NCBI GenBank assembly: GCA_964446495.1
Contig: CAYUOY010000156.1
Coordinates: 1 to 9,232, forward strand
Direction: 5' to 3'
Length of the DNA: 9,232 nt
Source: JAADHU01 sp964446495
GTDB lineage: Bacteria > Pseudomonadota > Gammaproteobacteria > Steroidobacterales > Woeseiaceae
Every line of letters starts with the position of its first letter. Position 1 is the stretch's first letter. The translations under genes and the position numbers were made by a program. A model generated the notes under the pieces. The model saw only the letters and a list, made by a program, of their open reading frames with translations, searched no databases and had not been told where the DNA came from. Below, piece after piece: positions 1-6,800 of the stretch.

Positions 1-55
1 GAGCGGCGGTCTCCAAAACCGCAGGTTGGGGGTTCGATTCCCTCCTGGCCTGCCA
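1..55 (+). tRNA. tRNA-Trp (CCA anticodon), 3' part, 5' end outside window
   Basis: The window opens inside a tRNA. Visible are the 3' strand of the D stem (GAGC, 1-4), a five-pair anticodon stem (GCGGT 6-10 with ACCGC 18-22), the seven-base loop CTCCAAA (11-17) with anticodon CCA at 13-15, a five-base variable loop (23-27), the T stem and TTCGATT loop (28-44, one G-T pair), the acceptor 3' strand CTGGCCT (45-51), discriminator G52 and an encoded CCA tail (53-55). Anticodon CCA reads UGG, so this is the tryptophan tRNA. In many gammaproteobacteria a tRNA-Trp lies between a tuf gene and secE, so tuf is expected upstream; that is inference. It is an ordinary Trp tRNA, not an amber suppressor, which would need anticodon CTA. 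Confidence 0.95.
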
Positions 56-117
56 ACTGCCAGGTCAGGCGGCGTCGGTCAGGTGCAAACCCGGCTACTG
101 CCGCCAGCGAACAGGTT

Positions 118-144
118 AGTGACCCGGTAAGTGGGCACTTTTTT
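118..144 (+). terminator. Candidate Rho-independent terminator or attenuator before secE
   Basis: AGTG (118-121) and CCC (123-125) pair with GGG (133-135) and CACT (136-139), with A122 bulged and a seven-base loop (126-132), followed at once by six T residues (139-144). This seven-pair hairpin plus T-tract has the form of an intrinsic terminator and would end the tRNA-Trp (and upstream) transcript. It stops only 14 bases before the secE start and just before the secE ribosome binding site, leaving no room for a promoter between them. It may therefore be leaky, or act as an attenuator within a longer transcript. No convincing promoter was seen in 56-117. The hairpin is short and bulged, so strength is uncertain. 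Confidence 0.5.
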
Positions 145-158
145 AGACAGGATTTAGC

Positions 159-533
159 GTGACGACAGCAACAGAACAAACCGGCGAGTCAGGTGTCCTG
201 GACATTCTGAAGCTTCTCGCGGCGGCCTGCGCACTGGTCGGTGGCCTTTACGGTTACTACTATTTCATTGAAGTGTCATTGCCATTGCGGGTGTTGATGG
301 TTCTTGGCGGCCTGGCAGCAGGAATTGCACTTGCAATGACGAGCATGCAGGGACGGCGTCTGTGGGCCTTTATTCAAGGTTCACGGATCGAGCTCCGCAA
401 GGTGGTGTGGCCGACGAAGCAGGAGACCACGCAAACGGCGATTGCCGTGTTTGTGTTCACGCTGATCATGGCATTGTTTTTTTGGGGCCTCGATTCATTC
501 CTGTTGTGGCTTACTCGGACGTTGGTCGGCTAA
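159..533 (+). CDS. secE: Preprotein translocase subunit SecE
   Basis: SecE is the small clamp subunit of the SecYEG protein-conducting channel in the inner membrane. The product is 124 residues, close to the 127 of E. coli, and has the three-helix proteobacterial form: hydrophobic segments at about 15-37, 43-62 and 94-119. Between the second and third lies the conserved cytosolic amphipathic stretch, RIELRKVVWPTKQETTQT (76-93), whose WPT motif is diagnostic for the family. The start is GTG (159-161), with AGGA at 149-152 six bases upstream as ribosome binding site. It ends in TAA. It is followed 38 bases later by nusG, the usual gene pair, probably co-transcribed. Nothing in the protein looks damaged or unusual. 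Confidence 0.97.
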   Translation: MTTATEQTGESGVLDILKLLAAACALVGGLYGYYYFIEVSLPLRVLMVLGGLAAGIALAMTSMQGRRLWAFIQGSRIELRKVVWPTKQETTQTAIAVFVFTLIMALFFWGLDSFLLWLTRTLVG

Positions 534-571
534 GCCGACTGATGCTGACGGACTTTTAAGAGGTATAGCTG

Positions 572-1105
572 GTGGCGTTACGCTGGTACATCGTCCACGC
601 CTATTCGAATTTCGAACACAAGGTGAAACGTTCTCTGGAAGAGCGCATCAAGTTGGCGGGCCTTGAGGACAAATTCGGCGACATTCTGGTGCCGACGGAA
701 GAAGTGGTGGAAATGCGCGACGGCAGCAAACGTCGGAGTGAGCGCAAGTTTTTCCCGGGCTATGTCCTGGTGCAGATGGACATGGATGACGAGACCTGGC
801 ATCTGGTGAAGGAAGTTCCCAAGGTGCTGGGATTCATTGGCGGTTCGAGCGACAAGCCGGCGCCGATAACGGAGGCGGAAGCCGACCATATCCTCGCGCG
901 AGTGCAGGAAGGTGTCGACAAGCCGCGACCGAAAGTGTTGTTCGAACCGGGCGAAGTGGTCCGTGTTACCGATGGTCCGTTTAATGACTTTTCGGGTGTG
1001 GTTGAGAAAGTGAATTATGAAAAGAGTCGCCTGCAGGTTGCAGTGCAGATTCTGGGTCGATCGACGCCGGTCGAGCTTGACTTTGGTCAAGTCGAGAAGG
1101 GCTAG
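572..1105 (+). CDS. nusG: Transcription termination/antitermination factor NusG
   Basis: NusG binds the clamp of RNA polymerase, suppresses pausing, and through its C-terminal domain contacts Rho or ribosomal protein S10. The 177-residue product has the NGN domain (about 3-110), including the conserved SERKFFPGYVLVQM (56-69), a linker, and a KOW domain from about 123, with FEPGEVVRVTDGPF (124-137) and the family-typical end VELDFGQVEKG (167-177). Length and both ends match E. coli NusG (181) apart from a slightly shorter N terminus. The start is GTG (572-574), preceded by AAGAGG at 558-563, eight bases away. It ends in TAG (1103-1105), exactly where homologues end, so TAG appears to work as a stop in this organism. 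It sits between secE and the L11 operon as usual. Confidence 0.98.
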   Translation: MALRWYIVHAYSNFEHKVKRSLEERIKLAGLEDKFGDILVPTEEVVEMRDGSKRRSERKFFPGYVLVQMDMDDETWHLVKEVPKVLGFIGGSSDKPAPITEAEADHILARVQEGVDKPRPKVLFEPGEVVRVTDGPFNDFSGVVEKVNYEKSRLQVAVQILGRSTPVELDFGQVEKG

Positions 1106-1200
1106 AAACTGAATGGCACCCGAATTACGGCGAGCATAGGTAACAACGATACATCACTGAATGCTGCTTTGGCTGCGACAGTGATGTTGGCACAAACAGA

Positions 1201-1228
1201 CGAGGAGCCCAGAGGGCGTTTGAACTCG
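1201..1228 (+). promoter_or_regulatory. Candidate ribosomal protein L1 binding hairpin in the rplKA leader
   Basis: CGAG (1201-1204) pairs with CTCG (1225-1228), and GCCC (1207-1210) pairs with GGGC (1214-1217) around an AGA loop. The two helices are separated by a strongly asymmetric internal loop: GA (1205-1206) on the 5' side and GTTTGAA (1218-1224) on the 3' side. Known L1 targets in 23S rRNA and in L1 operon mRNAs share this shape: two helices with GA opposite a longer purine-rich strand containing GA/GAA. The hairpin ends just before the rplK ribosome binding site (AGGA 1231-1234; ATG 1242), where bound L1 could block initiation of rplK and, by coupling, rplA. The shape is seen directly; the identity is inferred. 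Confidence 0.6.
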
Positions 1229-1241
1229 AAAGGAAAACAAA

Positions 1242-1676
1242 ATGGCTAAGAAGGTTACTGGCTATATAAAACTGCAGGTTCCTGCAGGCCAGGCAAATCC
1301 GAGTCCGCCGGTCGGACCCGCGTTGGGTCAGCACGGCGTGAACATCATGGAATTCTGTAAGGCGTTCAACGCAGAGACGCAAAGCATCGAGCCGGGATTG
1401 CCTATACCGGCCGTCATTACGGTCTACAGCGATCGCAGTTTTACGTTCATCACGAAGACGCCACCGGCGGCCGTGTTGTTGCGCAAAGCGGCGGGCCTCA
1501 AGAAAGGTTCCGGCACACCGAATACCATCAAAGTTGGCAAGGTGAATCGAGCACAGCTTGAAGAAATTGCAACGACGAAGATGCCTGATCTGACAGCAGC
1601 TGATATGGATGCCGCGGTGCGTACGATCGCCGGCACGGCTCGCAGCATGGGAATTGAAACAGAGGGTGTGAACTAA
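1242..1676 (+). CDS. rplK: 50S ribosomal protein L11
   Basis: L11 binds the GTPase-associated region of 23S rRNA at the base of the L12 stalk and takes part in factor-dependent GTP hydrolysis and the stringent response. The 144-residue product is close to the family's usual 142. The N-terminal domain (about 1-72) carries the proline-rich motif PPVGPALGQHGVNIMEF (22-38); a short hinge at PP (74-75) follows; the C-terminal RNA-binding domain includes RTIAGTARSMGIE (127-139). ATG is preceded by AGGA at 1231-1234, seven bases away. The stop TAA shares its last A with the rplA start (TAATG), which suggests translational coupling with L1. Regulation is probably by L1 binding at the leader hairpin just upstream. 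Confidence 0.98.
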   Translation: MAKKVTGYIKLQVPAGQANPSPPVGPALGQHGVNIMEFCKAFNAETQSIEPGLPIPAVITVYSDRSFTFITKTPPAAVLLRKAAGLKKGSGTPNTIKVGKVNRAQLEEIATTKMPDLTAADMDAAVRTIAGTARSMGIETEGVN

Positions 1677-2371
1677 TGGCCGGCCTGAGCAAGCGCAGGA
1701 AACTGGCGCGTGAAAAAGTAAGCCCAACCAGTGTGTACTCGATCGATGAGGCACTGGACCTGGTCAAGGAACTGGCGAATTCCAAGTTTCGGGAAAGCGT
1801 GGATATCTCCATCAATCTGGGTGTAGATCCGCGCAAATCCGATCAGGTGGTTCGCAGTTCAACCGTGCTCCCAAATGGCACCGGCAAGACGGTCCGCGTT
1901 GCGGTATTCGCACAGGGCGAGAATGCCGATAAGGCCAAAGCGGCTGGTGCGGATATTGTCGGCTTTGAAGACCTGGCTGAAGCGGTGAAAGGTGGCGAGA
2001 TGAATTTCGATGTTGTGATTGCAACACCGGATGCCATGCGCGTGGTGGGTCAGTTGGGACAGATTTTGGGTCCGCGTGGCCTGATGCCTAACCCGAAAGT
2101 GGGTACGGTCACCGCTGATGTTGAGACGGCCGTGAATAATGCCAAGGCGGGCCAGGTGCGATACCGCACCGATAAAGCCGGCATCATTCACTGCCCCATT
2201 GGCCGTGCGGATTTCGATGTCGCCGCGCTGAAGGAAAACCTGGCGGCGCTGATCGTAGATCTGAAGAAGGCCAAGCCGGCTTCGGCCAAGGGTGTGTATC
2301 TGAAAAAGCTGACCGTGTCCTCAACGATGGGGCCTGGTGTGGCTATTGATCGGGCAAGTATTGATGCCTGA
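1676..2371 (+). CDS. rplA: 50S ribosomal protein L1
   Basis: L1 forms the mobile L1 stalk at the ribosomal E site, helps release deacylated tRNA, and in many bacteria represses its own mRNA. The product has 231 residues (E. coli 234). Domain I consists of the two ends of the chain (about 1-67 and 160-231), and domain II is inserted between them. The family signature GPRGLMPNPKVGTVT is at 132-146, and the C-terminal STMGPGVAID segment at 216-225 is present. Its ATG overlaps the rplK stop by one base; the only ribosome binding site candidate is AGAGGG at 1661-1666, inside the end of rplK, which fits coupled translation. It ends in TGA and is followed by a long structured leader before rplJ. Confidence 0.98.
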   Translation: MAGLSKRRKLAREKVSPTSVYSIDEALDLVKELANSKFRESVDISINLGVDPRKSDQVVRSSTVLPNGTGKTVRVAVFAQGENADKAKAAGADIVGFEDLAEAVKGGEMNFDVVIATPDAMRVVGQLGQILGPRGLMPNPKVGTVTADVETAVNNAKAGQVRYRTDKAGIIHCPIGRADFDVAALKENLAALIVDLKKAKPASAKGVYLKKLTVSSTMGPGVAIDRASIDA

Positions 2372-2382
2372 ATAAATTTGTA

Positions 2383-2407
2383 GCCCGGGTAGCAACAAGA
2401 CCCGGGC
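2383..2407 (+). other. Perfect 8-bp hairpin just after rplA
   Basis: GCCCGGGT (2383-2390) pairs perfectly with ACCCGGGC (2400-2407) around a nine-base loop (2391-2399), beginning 12 bases after the rplA stop. It has no T-tract after it, so it is not a standard Rho-independent terminator. It may protect the 3' end of a processed rplKA message, pause polymerase, or form the first helix of the rplJL leader. Function is inferred; the stem itself is clear. Confidence 0.6.
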
Positions 2408-2415
2408 CACGAAAC

Positions 2416-2514
2416 GACCGGCAATGCTGATTCTGTGGATCGTGAATGATCTGCCGGATGGGCAAAACCGGTCAACGTCGAAGACCGTAGGTGATCGGTG
2501 TGACAACTGGTCTT
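2416..2514 (+). other. Further paired elements in the rplA-rplJ intergenic leader
   Basis: The region between rplA and rplJ is 321 bases without a gene. In this part GACCGG (2416-2421) can pair with CCGGTC (2468-2473), enclosing an inner GGCA/TGCC pairing (2421-2424 with 2452-2455, an alternative using G2421). Further on, AAGACC (2481-2486) pairs with GGTCTT (2509-2514), extended by AG/CT past a two-base bulge. No coding sequence is evident. These helices suggest a folded leader RNA, but I cannot compute which of the alternatives forms. Confidence 0.4.
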
Positions 2515-2516
2515 AA

Positions 2517-2546
2517 TTGACATTCTGCCTACGCAGATGGTGTTAC
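2517..2546 (+). promoter_or_regulatory. Possible sigma-70 promoter upstream of rplJ
   Basis: A perfect -35 hexamer TTGACA (2517-2522) is followed, after 18 bases, by TGTTAC (2541-2546), a poor -10 (three of six consensus bases), but with TGG directly before it, which matches the extended -10 form. E. coli has a promoter in the equivalent gap. Against it, the hexamers overlap the 5' strand of the candidate L10 leader domain, so a transcript from here would lack part of that fold. Confidence 0.25.
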
Positions 2547-2633
2547 CTGAGTCAGAGAAATCTGGGGACGGTCGCTGTCTCGATGCGGTCCTGAAGCATC
2601 GTGCTGGAGAGATCCGGTGCCTGCGGAAGGATG
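2521..2633 (+). promoter_or_regulatory. Candidate L10 leader (autoregulatory L10-L12 binding domain) upstream of rplJ
   Basis: A closing stem can form between CCT-A-CGCAG (2528-2536) and CTGCG-GA-AGG (2621-2630): five plus three pairs around a small internal loop, possibly extended by CAT/ATG (2521-2523 with 2631-2633). Inside it are a hairpin with a GAAA tetraloop (CAGA 2553-2556, TCTG 2561-2564) and a six-pair hairpin (CGATGC 2581-2586, GCATCG 2596-2601). The 3' strand CCTGCGGAAGGAT resembles, from memory, the conserved CCTGC..AGG part of bacterial L10 leaders. In E. coli the L10-L12 complex binds such a leader and represses rplJ and rplL translation. Placement about 60 bases before the rplJ ribosome binding site fits. 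The fold is by eye only. Confidence 0.5.
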
Positions 2634-2692
2634 AAAGTGGGAGGGCAGAGAATGTTTCTGCTCATGGTGTGACCGTAAGCCAGGAGAAATTT

Positions 2693-3217
2693 GTGGCATT
2701 AAGACTCGAAGACAAGAAAATCTTTGTCAAAGAGATAAACGCGGTTGCGGGCGACTCGATAACGGCCGTTGCGGCGGAATACAGAGGGTTGTCTGTTGCG
2801 GAAATGACGGAATTGCGCCGGGATGCGCGCGATGCCGGTGTCTACCTGCGTGTGGTGAAAAACACGCTGGCACGCCGGGCCATCAAAGGTACCGAGTTTG
2901 AGTGTATGCAGGACACACTCAAGGGGCCGCTTCTGCTCGCGTTTGCAAAAGAAGATCCGGGCGCTGCTGCCAGGGTAATCAACAACTTTGCCAAGGAGCA
3001 TGATGCTCTGAAGGCAGTGTCGTTATCAATCAGCGGGCAATTATTGCCGGGCTCTGATCTTGCGAGGCTGGCTGCACTGCCAACGCTCGATCAGGCACGT
3101 GGAATGCTGCTTGGCCTGTTGATGGCACCGATGACCCAATTGGTACGCACACTCGCTGAACCACCTGCGATGCTCGCACGGACTTTGTCCGCGCGCGGTG
3201 AACAGGAAGCGGCGTAA
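2693..3217 (+). CDS. rplJ: 50S ribosomal protein L10
   Basis: L10 anchors the L12 dimers to the ribosome, forming the base of the stalk that recruits translational GTPases; with L12 it represses its own operon. From the GTG at 2693 the product has 174 residues (E. coli 165). The N-terminal rRNA-binding domain includes RGLSVAEMTELRRDAR (31-46), VYLRVVKNTLARRA (50-63) and PGAAARVINNFAKE (89-102); the C-terminal helix (about 135-174) is where L12 dimers bind. The frame stays open upstream to an ATG at 2537, but homologues begin at the GTG (MALRLEDK...), it has AGGAG (2682-2686) six bases upstream, and the upstream stretch is leader-like, so GTG is chosen. rplL follows after 59 bases. Confidence 0.95.
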   Translation: MALRLEDKKIFVKEINAVAGDSITAVAAEYRGLSVAEMTELRRDARDAGVYLRVVKNTLARRAIKGTEFECMQDTLKGPLLLAFAKEDPGAAARVINNFAKEHDALKAVSLSISGQLLPGSDLARLAALPTLDQARGMLLGLLMAPMTQLVRTLAEPPAMLARTLSARGEQEAA

Positions 3218-3276
3218 CGCAACCGGAAAATACTATTTAAACCTGATTCAGGATATTGACTTAAAGGAAAACTGAC

Positions 3277-3654
3277 ATGGCATTGTCAAACGAAGATCTG
3301 ATGAAAGAACTGAGCGCAAAACCGATTATGGAAGTTGTTGAGCTCGTGAAGATGCTTGAAGAAGAGTGGGGCGTATCAGCCGCTGCACCGGTTGCGGTTG
3401 CCGCTGCTGCTGGTGGCGATGCGGGTGAAGCTGCCGTTGAGAAGGACGAATTCGATGTCGTCATGACCAGCTTCGGCGGTAACAAGGTTTCTGTGATCAA
3501 GGCTGTACGCACGATCACAGGACTGGGCCTCAAGGAAGCTAAGGATACGGTTGAAGGTGCACCATCAACCATCAAGGAAGGCGTATCGAAGTCAGAAGCA
3601 GAAGAGTTCAAGAAGCAGCTAGAAGAAGCTGGCGCAACCGTCGAATTGAAATAA
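3277..3654 (+). CDS. rplL: 50S ribosomal protein L7/L12
   Basis: L12 is the multicopy acidic stalk protein that contacts elongation and other translational GTPases. The 125-residue product (E. coli 121) shows the N-terminal dimerisation domain (about 1-32) that binds L10, a flexible Ala/Gly-rich hinge (about 34-52), and the globular C-terminal domain with conserved GGNKVSVIKAVR (67-78) and GLGLKEAKDTVEGAP (82-96). ATG is preceded by AAAGGA at 3263-3268, eight bases away: a strong site that fits the higher synthesis rate L12 needs relative to L10. A small CCTG/CAGG hairpin (3242-3252) lies in the gap after rplJ. It ends in TAA, 34 bases before the attenuator stem. Confidence 0.98.
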   Translation: MALSNEDLMKELSAKPIMEVVELVKMLEEEWGVSAAAPVAVAAAAGGDAGEAAVEKDEFDVVMTSFGGNKVSVIKAVRTITGLGLKEAKDTVEGAPSTIKEGVSKSEAEEFKKQLEEAGATVELK

Positions 3655-3688
3655 TCGACTTTTGTGGATTCAGTCCGCAAATCAAAGG

Positions 3689-3723
3689 GCAGCCGGCAGG
3701 ATTTCCTGCTCGGCTGCTTCTTT
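3689..3723 (+). terminator. rplL-rpoB attenuator (Rho-independent terminator)
   Basis: GCAGCCG (3689-3695) pairs with CGGCTGC (3711-3717) and, after a single bulged T (3710), GCAGG (3696-3700) pairs with CCTGC (3705-3709) around the loop ATTT (3701-3704). This makes twelve pairs in total, followed by TTCTTT (3718-3723). AAAG just upstream (3684-3687) can pair with CTTT in the tail. In E. coli a partial terminator at the same place lets only a minority of transcripts continue into rpoBC, keeping ribosomal proteins in excess over polymerase. The structure is clear; its efficiency is not known. The broken T-tract (TTCTTT) fits partial termination. Confidence 0.85.
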
Positions 3724-3881
3724 GCGCCTGTGCATTATATATACCTCGGTTTCATGTCGGCGGGAAGGTTTGCCGCTAACAGGGTCCGGGCCGCAAGTTA
3801 AAGATTAAGAAGTGACAGCGCCTGTCAGCCCGAGTTGTTTTCCGGCTGAATCCGCGTCACCTCAAGCGAAGGTAAATTCGA
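3724..3881 (+). other. rpoB leader: untranslated region with a small hairpin
   Basis: This 158-base stretch between the attenuator and rpoB has no supported gene. It holds a compact hairpin, TGACAG (3813-3818) and CTGTCA (3822-3827) with a CGC loop; GTGAC (3812-3816) can alternatively pair with GTCAC (3856-3860), next to the rpoB ribosome binding site. An AT-rich TATATATA run (3736-3743) resembles a -10 element, but I see no -35 at proper spacing. In E. coli the corresponding region carries RNase III processing sites, which need longer duplexes than those seen here. Confidence 0.45.
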
Positions 3882-6800
3882 ATGGCATATTCATTCACTG
3901 AGAAAAAGCGCATACGAAAGAATTTTGGCAAACGGCCGACGATTCTGGATGTACCGTATCTGCTCGCCATCCAGGTGGATTCTTACAATAAGTTTCTGCA
4001 ACAAGGTGTCGATATTGCGGAGCGTACCAATATTGGTCTGCATGCCGCGTTTCAGACCGTCTTCCCGATCGTCAGTTATTCCGGGAATGCGGCTCTTGAA
4101 TATGTGAGCTACCGCCTTGGGCGGCCCGTTTTTGATGTCAAAGAATGTCAAATGCGAGGACTTACCTTTGCGGCACCCATTCGAGTCAAAGTTCGTCTGG
4201 TCATTTACGATAAAGAAGCCAGCGGTACGCCGAAGCCTGTGAAAGATATTCGCGAGCAGGAAGTGTACCTGGGCGAAATGCCTTTGATGACCGACAACGG
4301 CACCTTTGTTATTAATGGTACCGAGCGTGTCATCGTATCGCAGTTGCATCGTTCACCCGGCGTGTTCTTCGATCACGACAAGGGTAAGACTCACTCATCC
4401 GGCAAACTGCTGTTCTCGGCCCGAATTATTCCTTACCGCGGTTCCTGGCTCGACTTTGAATTCGACCCGAAGGATTGCGTCTTCGCGCGAATCGATCGTC
4501 GCCGCAAGATTCCCGTGACCATCATCATGCGTGCTCTGGGTCTGAGTAACGAAGAGATGCTGGAAATTTTCTTCGAAACCGACGATATCTATCTCTCCGA
4601 GAAAGAATTCCGTATGGGGCTGGTGCCGGAGCGTCTGCGTGGCGAAACCGCGACCTTTGATATCAAGCTGGGTCGCAAGCAGATCGTTGATGAAGGTCGT
4701 CGCATTACGGCGAAACACGTACGTGATATGACACAGTCCAAGGTCGATCGGCTCATCGTGCCGATGGAGTACCTTGAGACCAAGGTTCTCGCACACGACG
4801 TCATCGACACCGAGACCGGCGAATTGCTGGCTGCTTCGAATGATGAATTGACCATTGAACTGATTGAGTCGCTGGTCGAAAAGGGTGTGGAACACATTCG
4901 GACTCTGTACGTCAATGATCTGGATCGCGGGCCGTTTATTTCCAACACGCTGCGAATCGACCCGTCGACGACACGTCTCGAAGCGCTGGTTGAAATTTAT
5001 CGCATGATGCGCCCGGGCGAGCCACCAACCAAGGATGCCGCCGAGAACCTGTTCCAGAACCTGTTCTTCAATTCTGATCGATACGATCTGTCCGCCGTTG
5101 GCCGAATGAAGTTTAATCGCCGTGTGGGCCGTGATGAGTCAGAAGGCAGCGGAATTCTTGACAATGATGACATTCTCGACACTCTGACGACGCTGGTCGA
5201 TATTCGTAACGGCAACGGTACGGTCGATGATATCGATCACCTGGGCAACCGACGAGTCAGAAGCGTCGGCGAAATGGCGGAGAATGCATTCCGCGTTGGC
5301 CTGGTACGTGTAGAACGTGCGGTCAAGGAACGCCTCAACCAGGCAGAGACGGAAGGTCTCATGCCGCAGGACATGATCAATGCCAAGCCGGTCGCGGCGG
5401 CCGTAAAAGAGTTTTTCGGCTCCAGTCAGTTGTCGCAATTTATGGATCAGAACAACCCGCTTTCCGAAGTGACGCACAAGCGTCGCGTATCGGCGCTTGG
5501 GCCCGGTGGTCTGACGCGTGAACGGGCGGGATTCGAAGTCCGCGATGTGCATCCAACTCATTACGGTCGTGTCTGTCCTATTGAAACGCCTGAAGGACCG
5601 AACATCGGACTGATCAACTCGCTGGCTTGTTATGCGCGAACGAATGCCTATGGTTTCCTGGAAACGCCGTATCGAAAAGTGCTGAAAGGCAAGGCGACCG
5701 CCGACATTGAATATCTGTCAGCCATCGAGGAAAGTGGGCATATCATTGCCCAGGCGAATGCGAACCTGGATAAAAACAACAAGTTCATTGAAGAGCTGGT
5801 TGCAGTTCGTCATAAGAATGAATTTACGCTGTCCGAGCCTTCTGGCATCGAATATATGGACGTTTCACCGCGACAGATTGTGTCGGTGGCCGCCTCGTTG
5901 ATCCCGTTCCTTGAGCACGACGATGCCAACCGCGCACTGATGGGCTCAAACATGCAACGTCAGGCGGTACCGACCTTGCGTACCGAGGCGCCTTTGGTGG
6001 GAACTGGAATGGAGCGCGTCGTAGCGGTTGATTCCGGGGTTACCGTTGTTGCCAAGCGTGGCGGCAAAGTCGACTCCGTGGATGCATCACGCATTGTCGT
6101 TCGCGTGAACGATGACGAGACCGATGCATCGGAAGCCGGCGTCGACATTTACAACCTGACCAAATATACGCGCTCCAATCAAAACACCTGTATCAATCAG
6201 CGGCCGCTGGTTAAAGAGGGTGATCAGATTGCGAAAAATGATGTGCTCGCTGATGGCCCGTCAACGGACATGGGTGAACTGGCGCTGGGCCAGAACCTGA
6301 TGATCGCGTTCATGCCGTGGAACGGCTACAACTTCGAGGATTCCATTCTTATCTCGGAGCGTGTCGTCAAAGAAGATCGCTTCACGACCATTCATATTGA
6401 AGAACTGTCCTGTGTGGCGCGCGATACCAAGCTTGGTTCGGAAGATATCACCTCCGATATACCCAACGTTGGCGACGCCGCCCTGGCAAAACTCGATGAA
6501 TCCGGTATCGCTTTCATCGGCGCAGAGGTCAAGGCTGGCGATATCCTGGTAGGCAAGGTTACGCCGAAAGGCGAGACGCAGCTTACGCCGGAAGAGAAAC
6601 TGCTGCGTGCCATTTTCGGTGAGAAAGCATCGGACGTTAAGGACACCTCATTGCGCGTTCCGCCTGGCATGGATGGCACAGTCATCGATGTACGCGTGTT
6701 CACCCGCGATGGTGTGGAGAAAGACAACCGCGCACTCGCGATCGAACGGGCGGAACTCGAAAGCGTTCGCAAGGATCTCGACGACACACTCAGAATCCTC

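Noticed and set aside
1..55. The tRNA as a possible amber suppressor explaining the rpoC stop
   Set aside because: Its anticodon is CCA (tryptophan, UGG). Reading UAG would need CTA or a strong wobble change, and nothing in the visible part suggests a suppressor form.
578..1090. Minus-strand 170-codon open frame opposite nusG, and similar frames opposite rplK, rplL and rpoB
   Set aside because: These are antisense shadows of highly conserved genes with biased third positions; none has a supported start or family resemblance.
2537..2692. Extension of rplJ to an upstream ATG at 2537, giving 226 residues
   Set aside because: No ribosome binding site fits the ATG, the extra 52 residues do not resemble L10, and the GTG at 2693 has AGGAG at good spacing and matches the family's N terminus.
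3736..3743. TATATATA as the -10 of an rpoB promoter
   Set aside because: There is no TTGACA-like hexamer 16-18 bases upstream; that position falls within the attenuator stem and tail.
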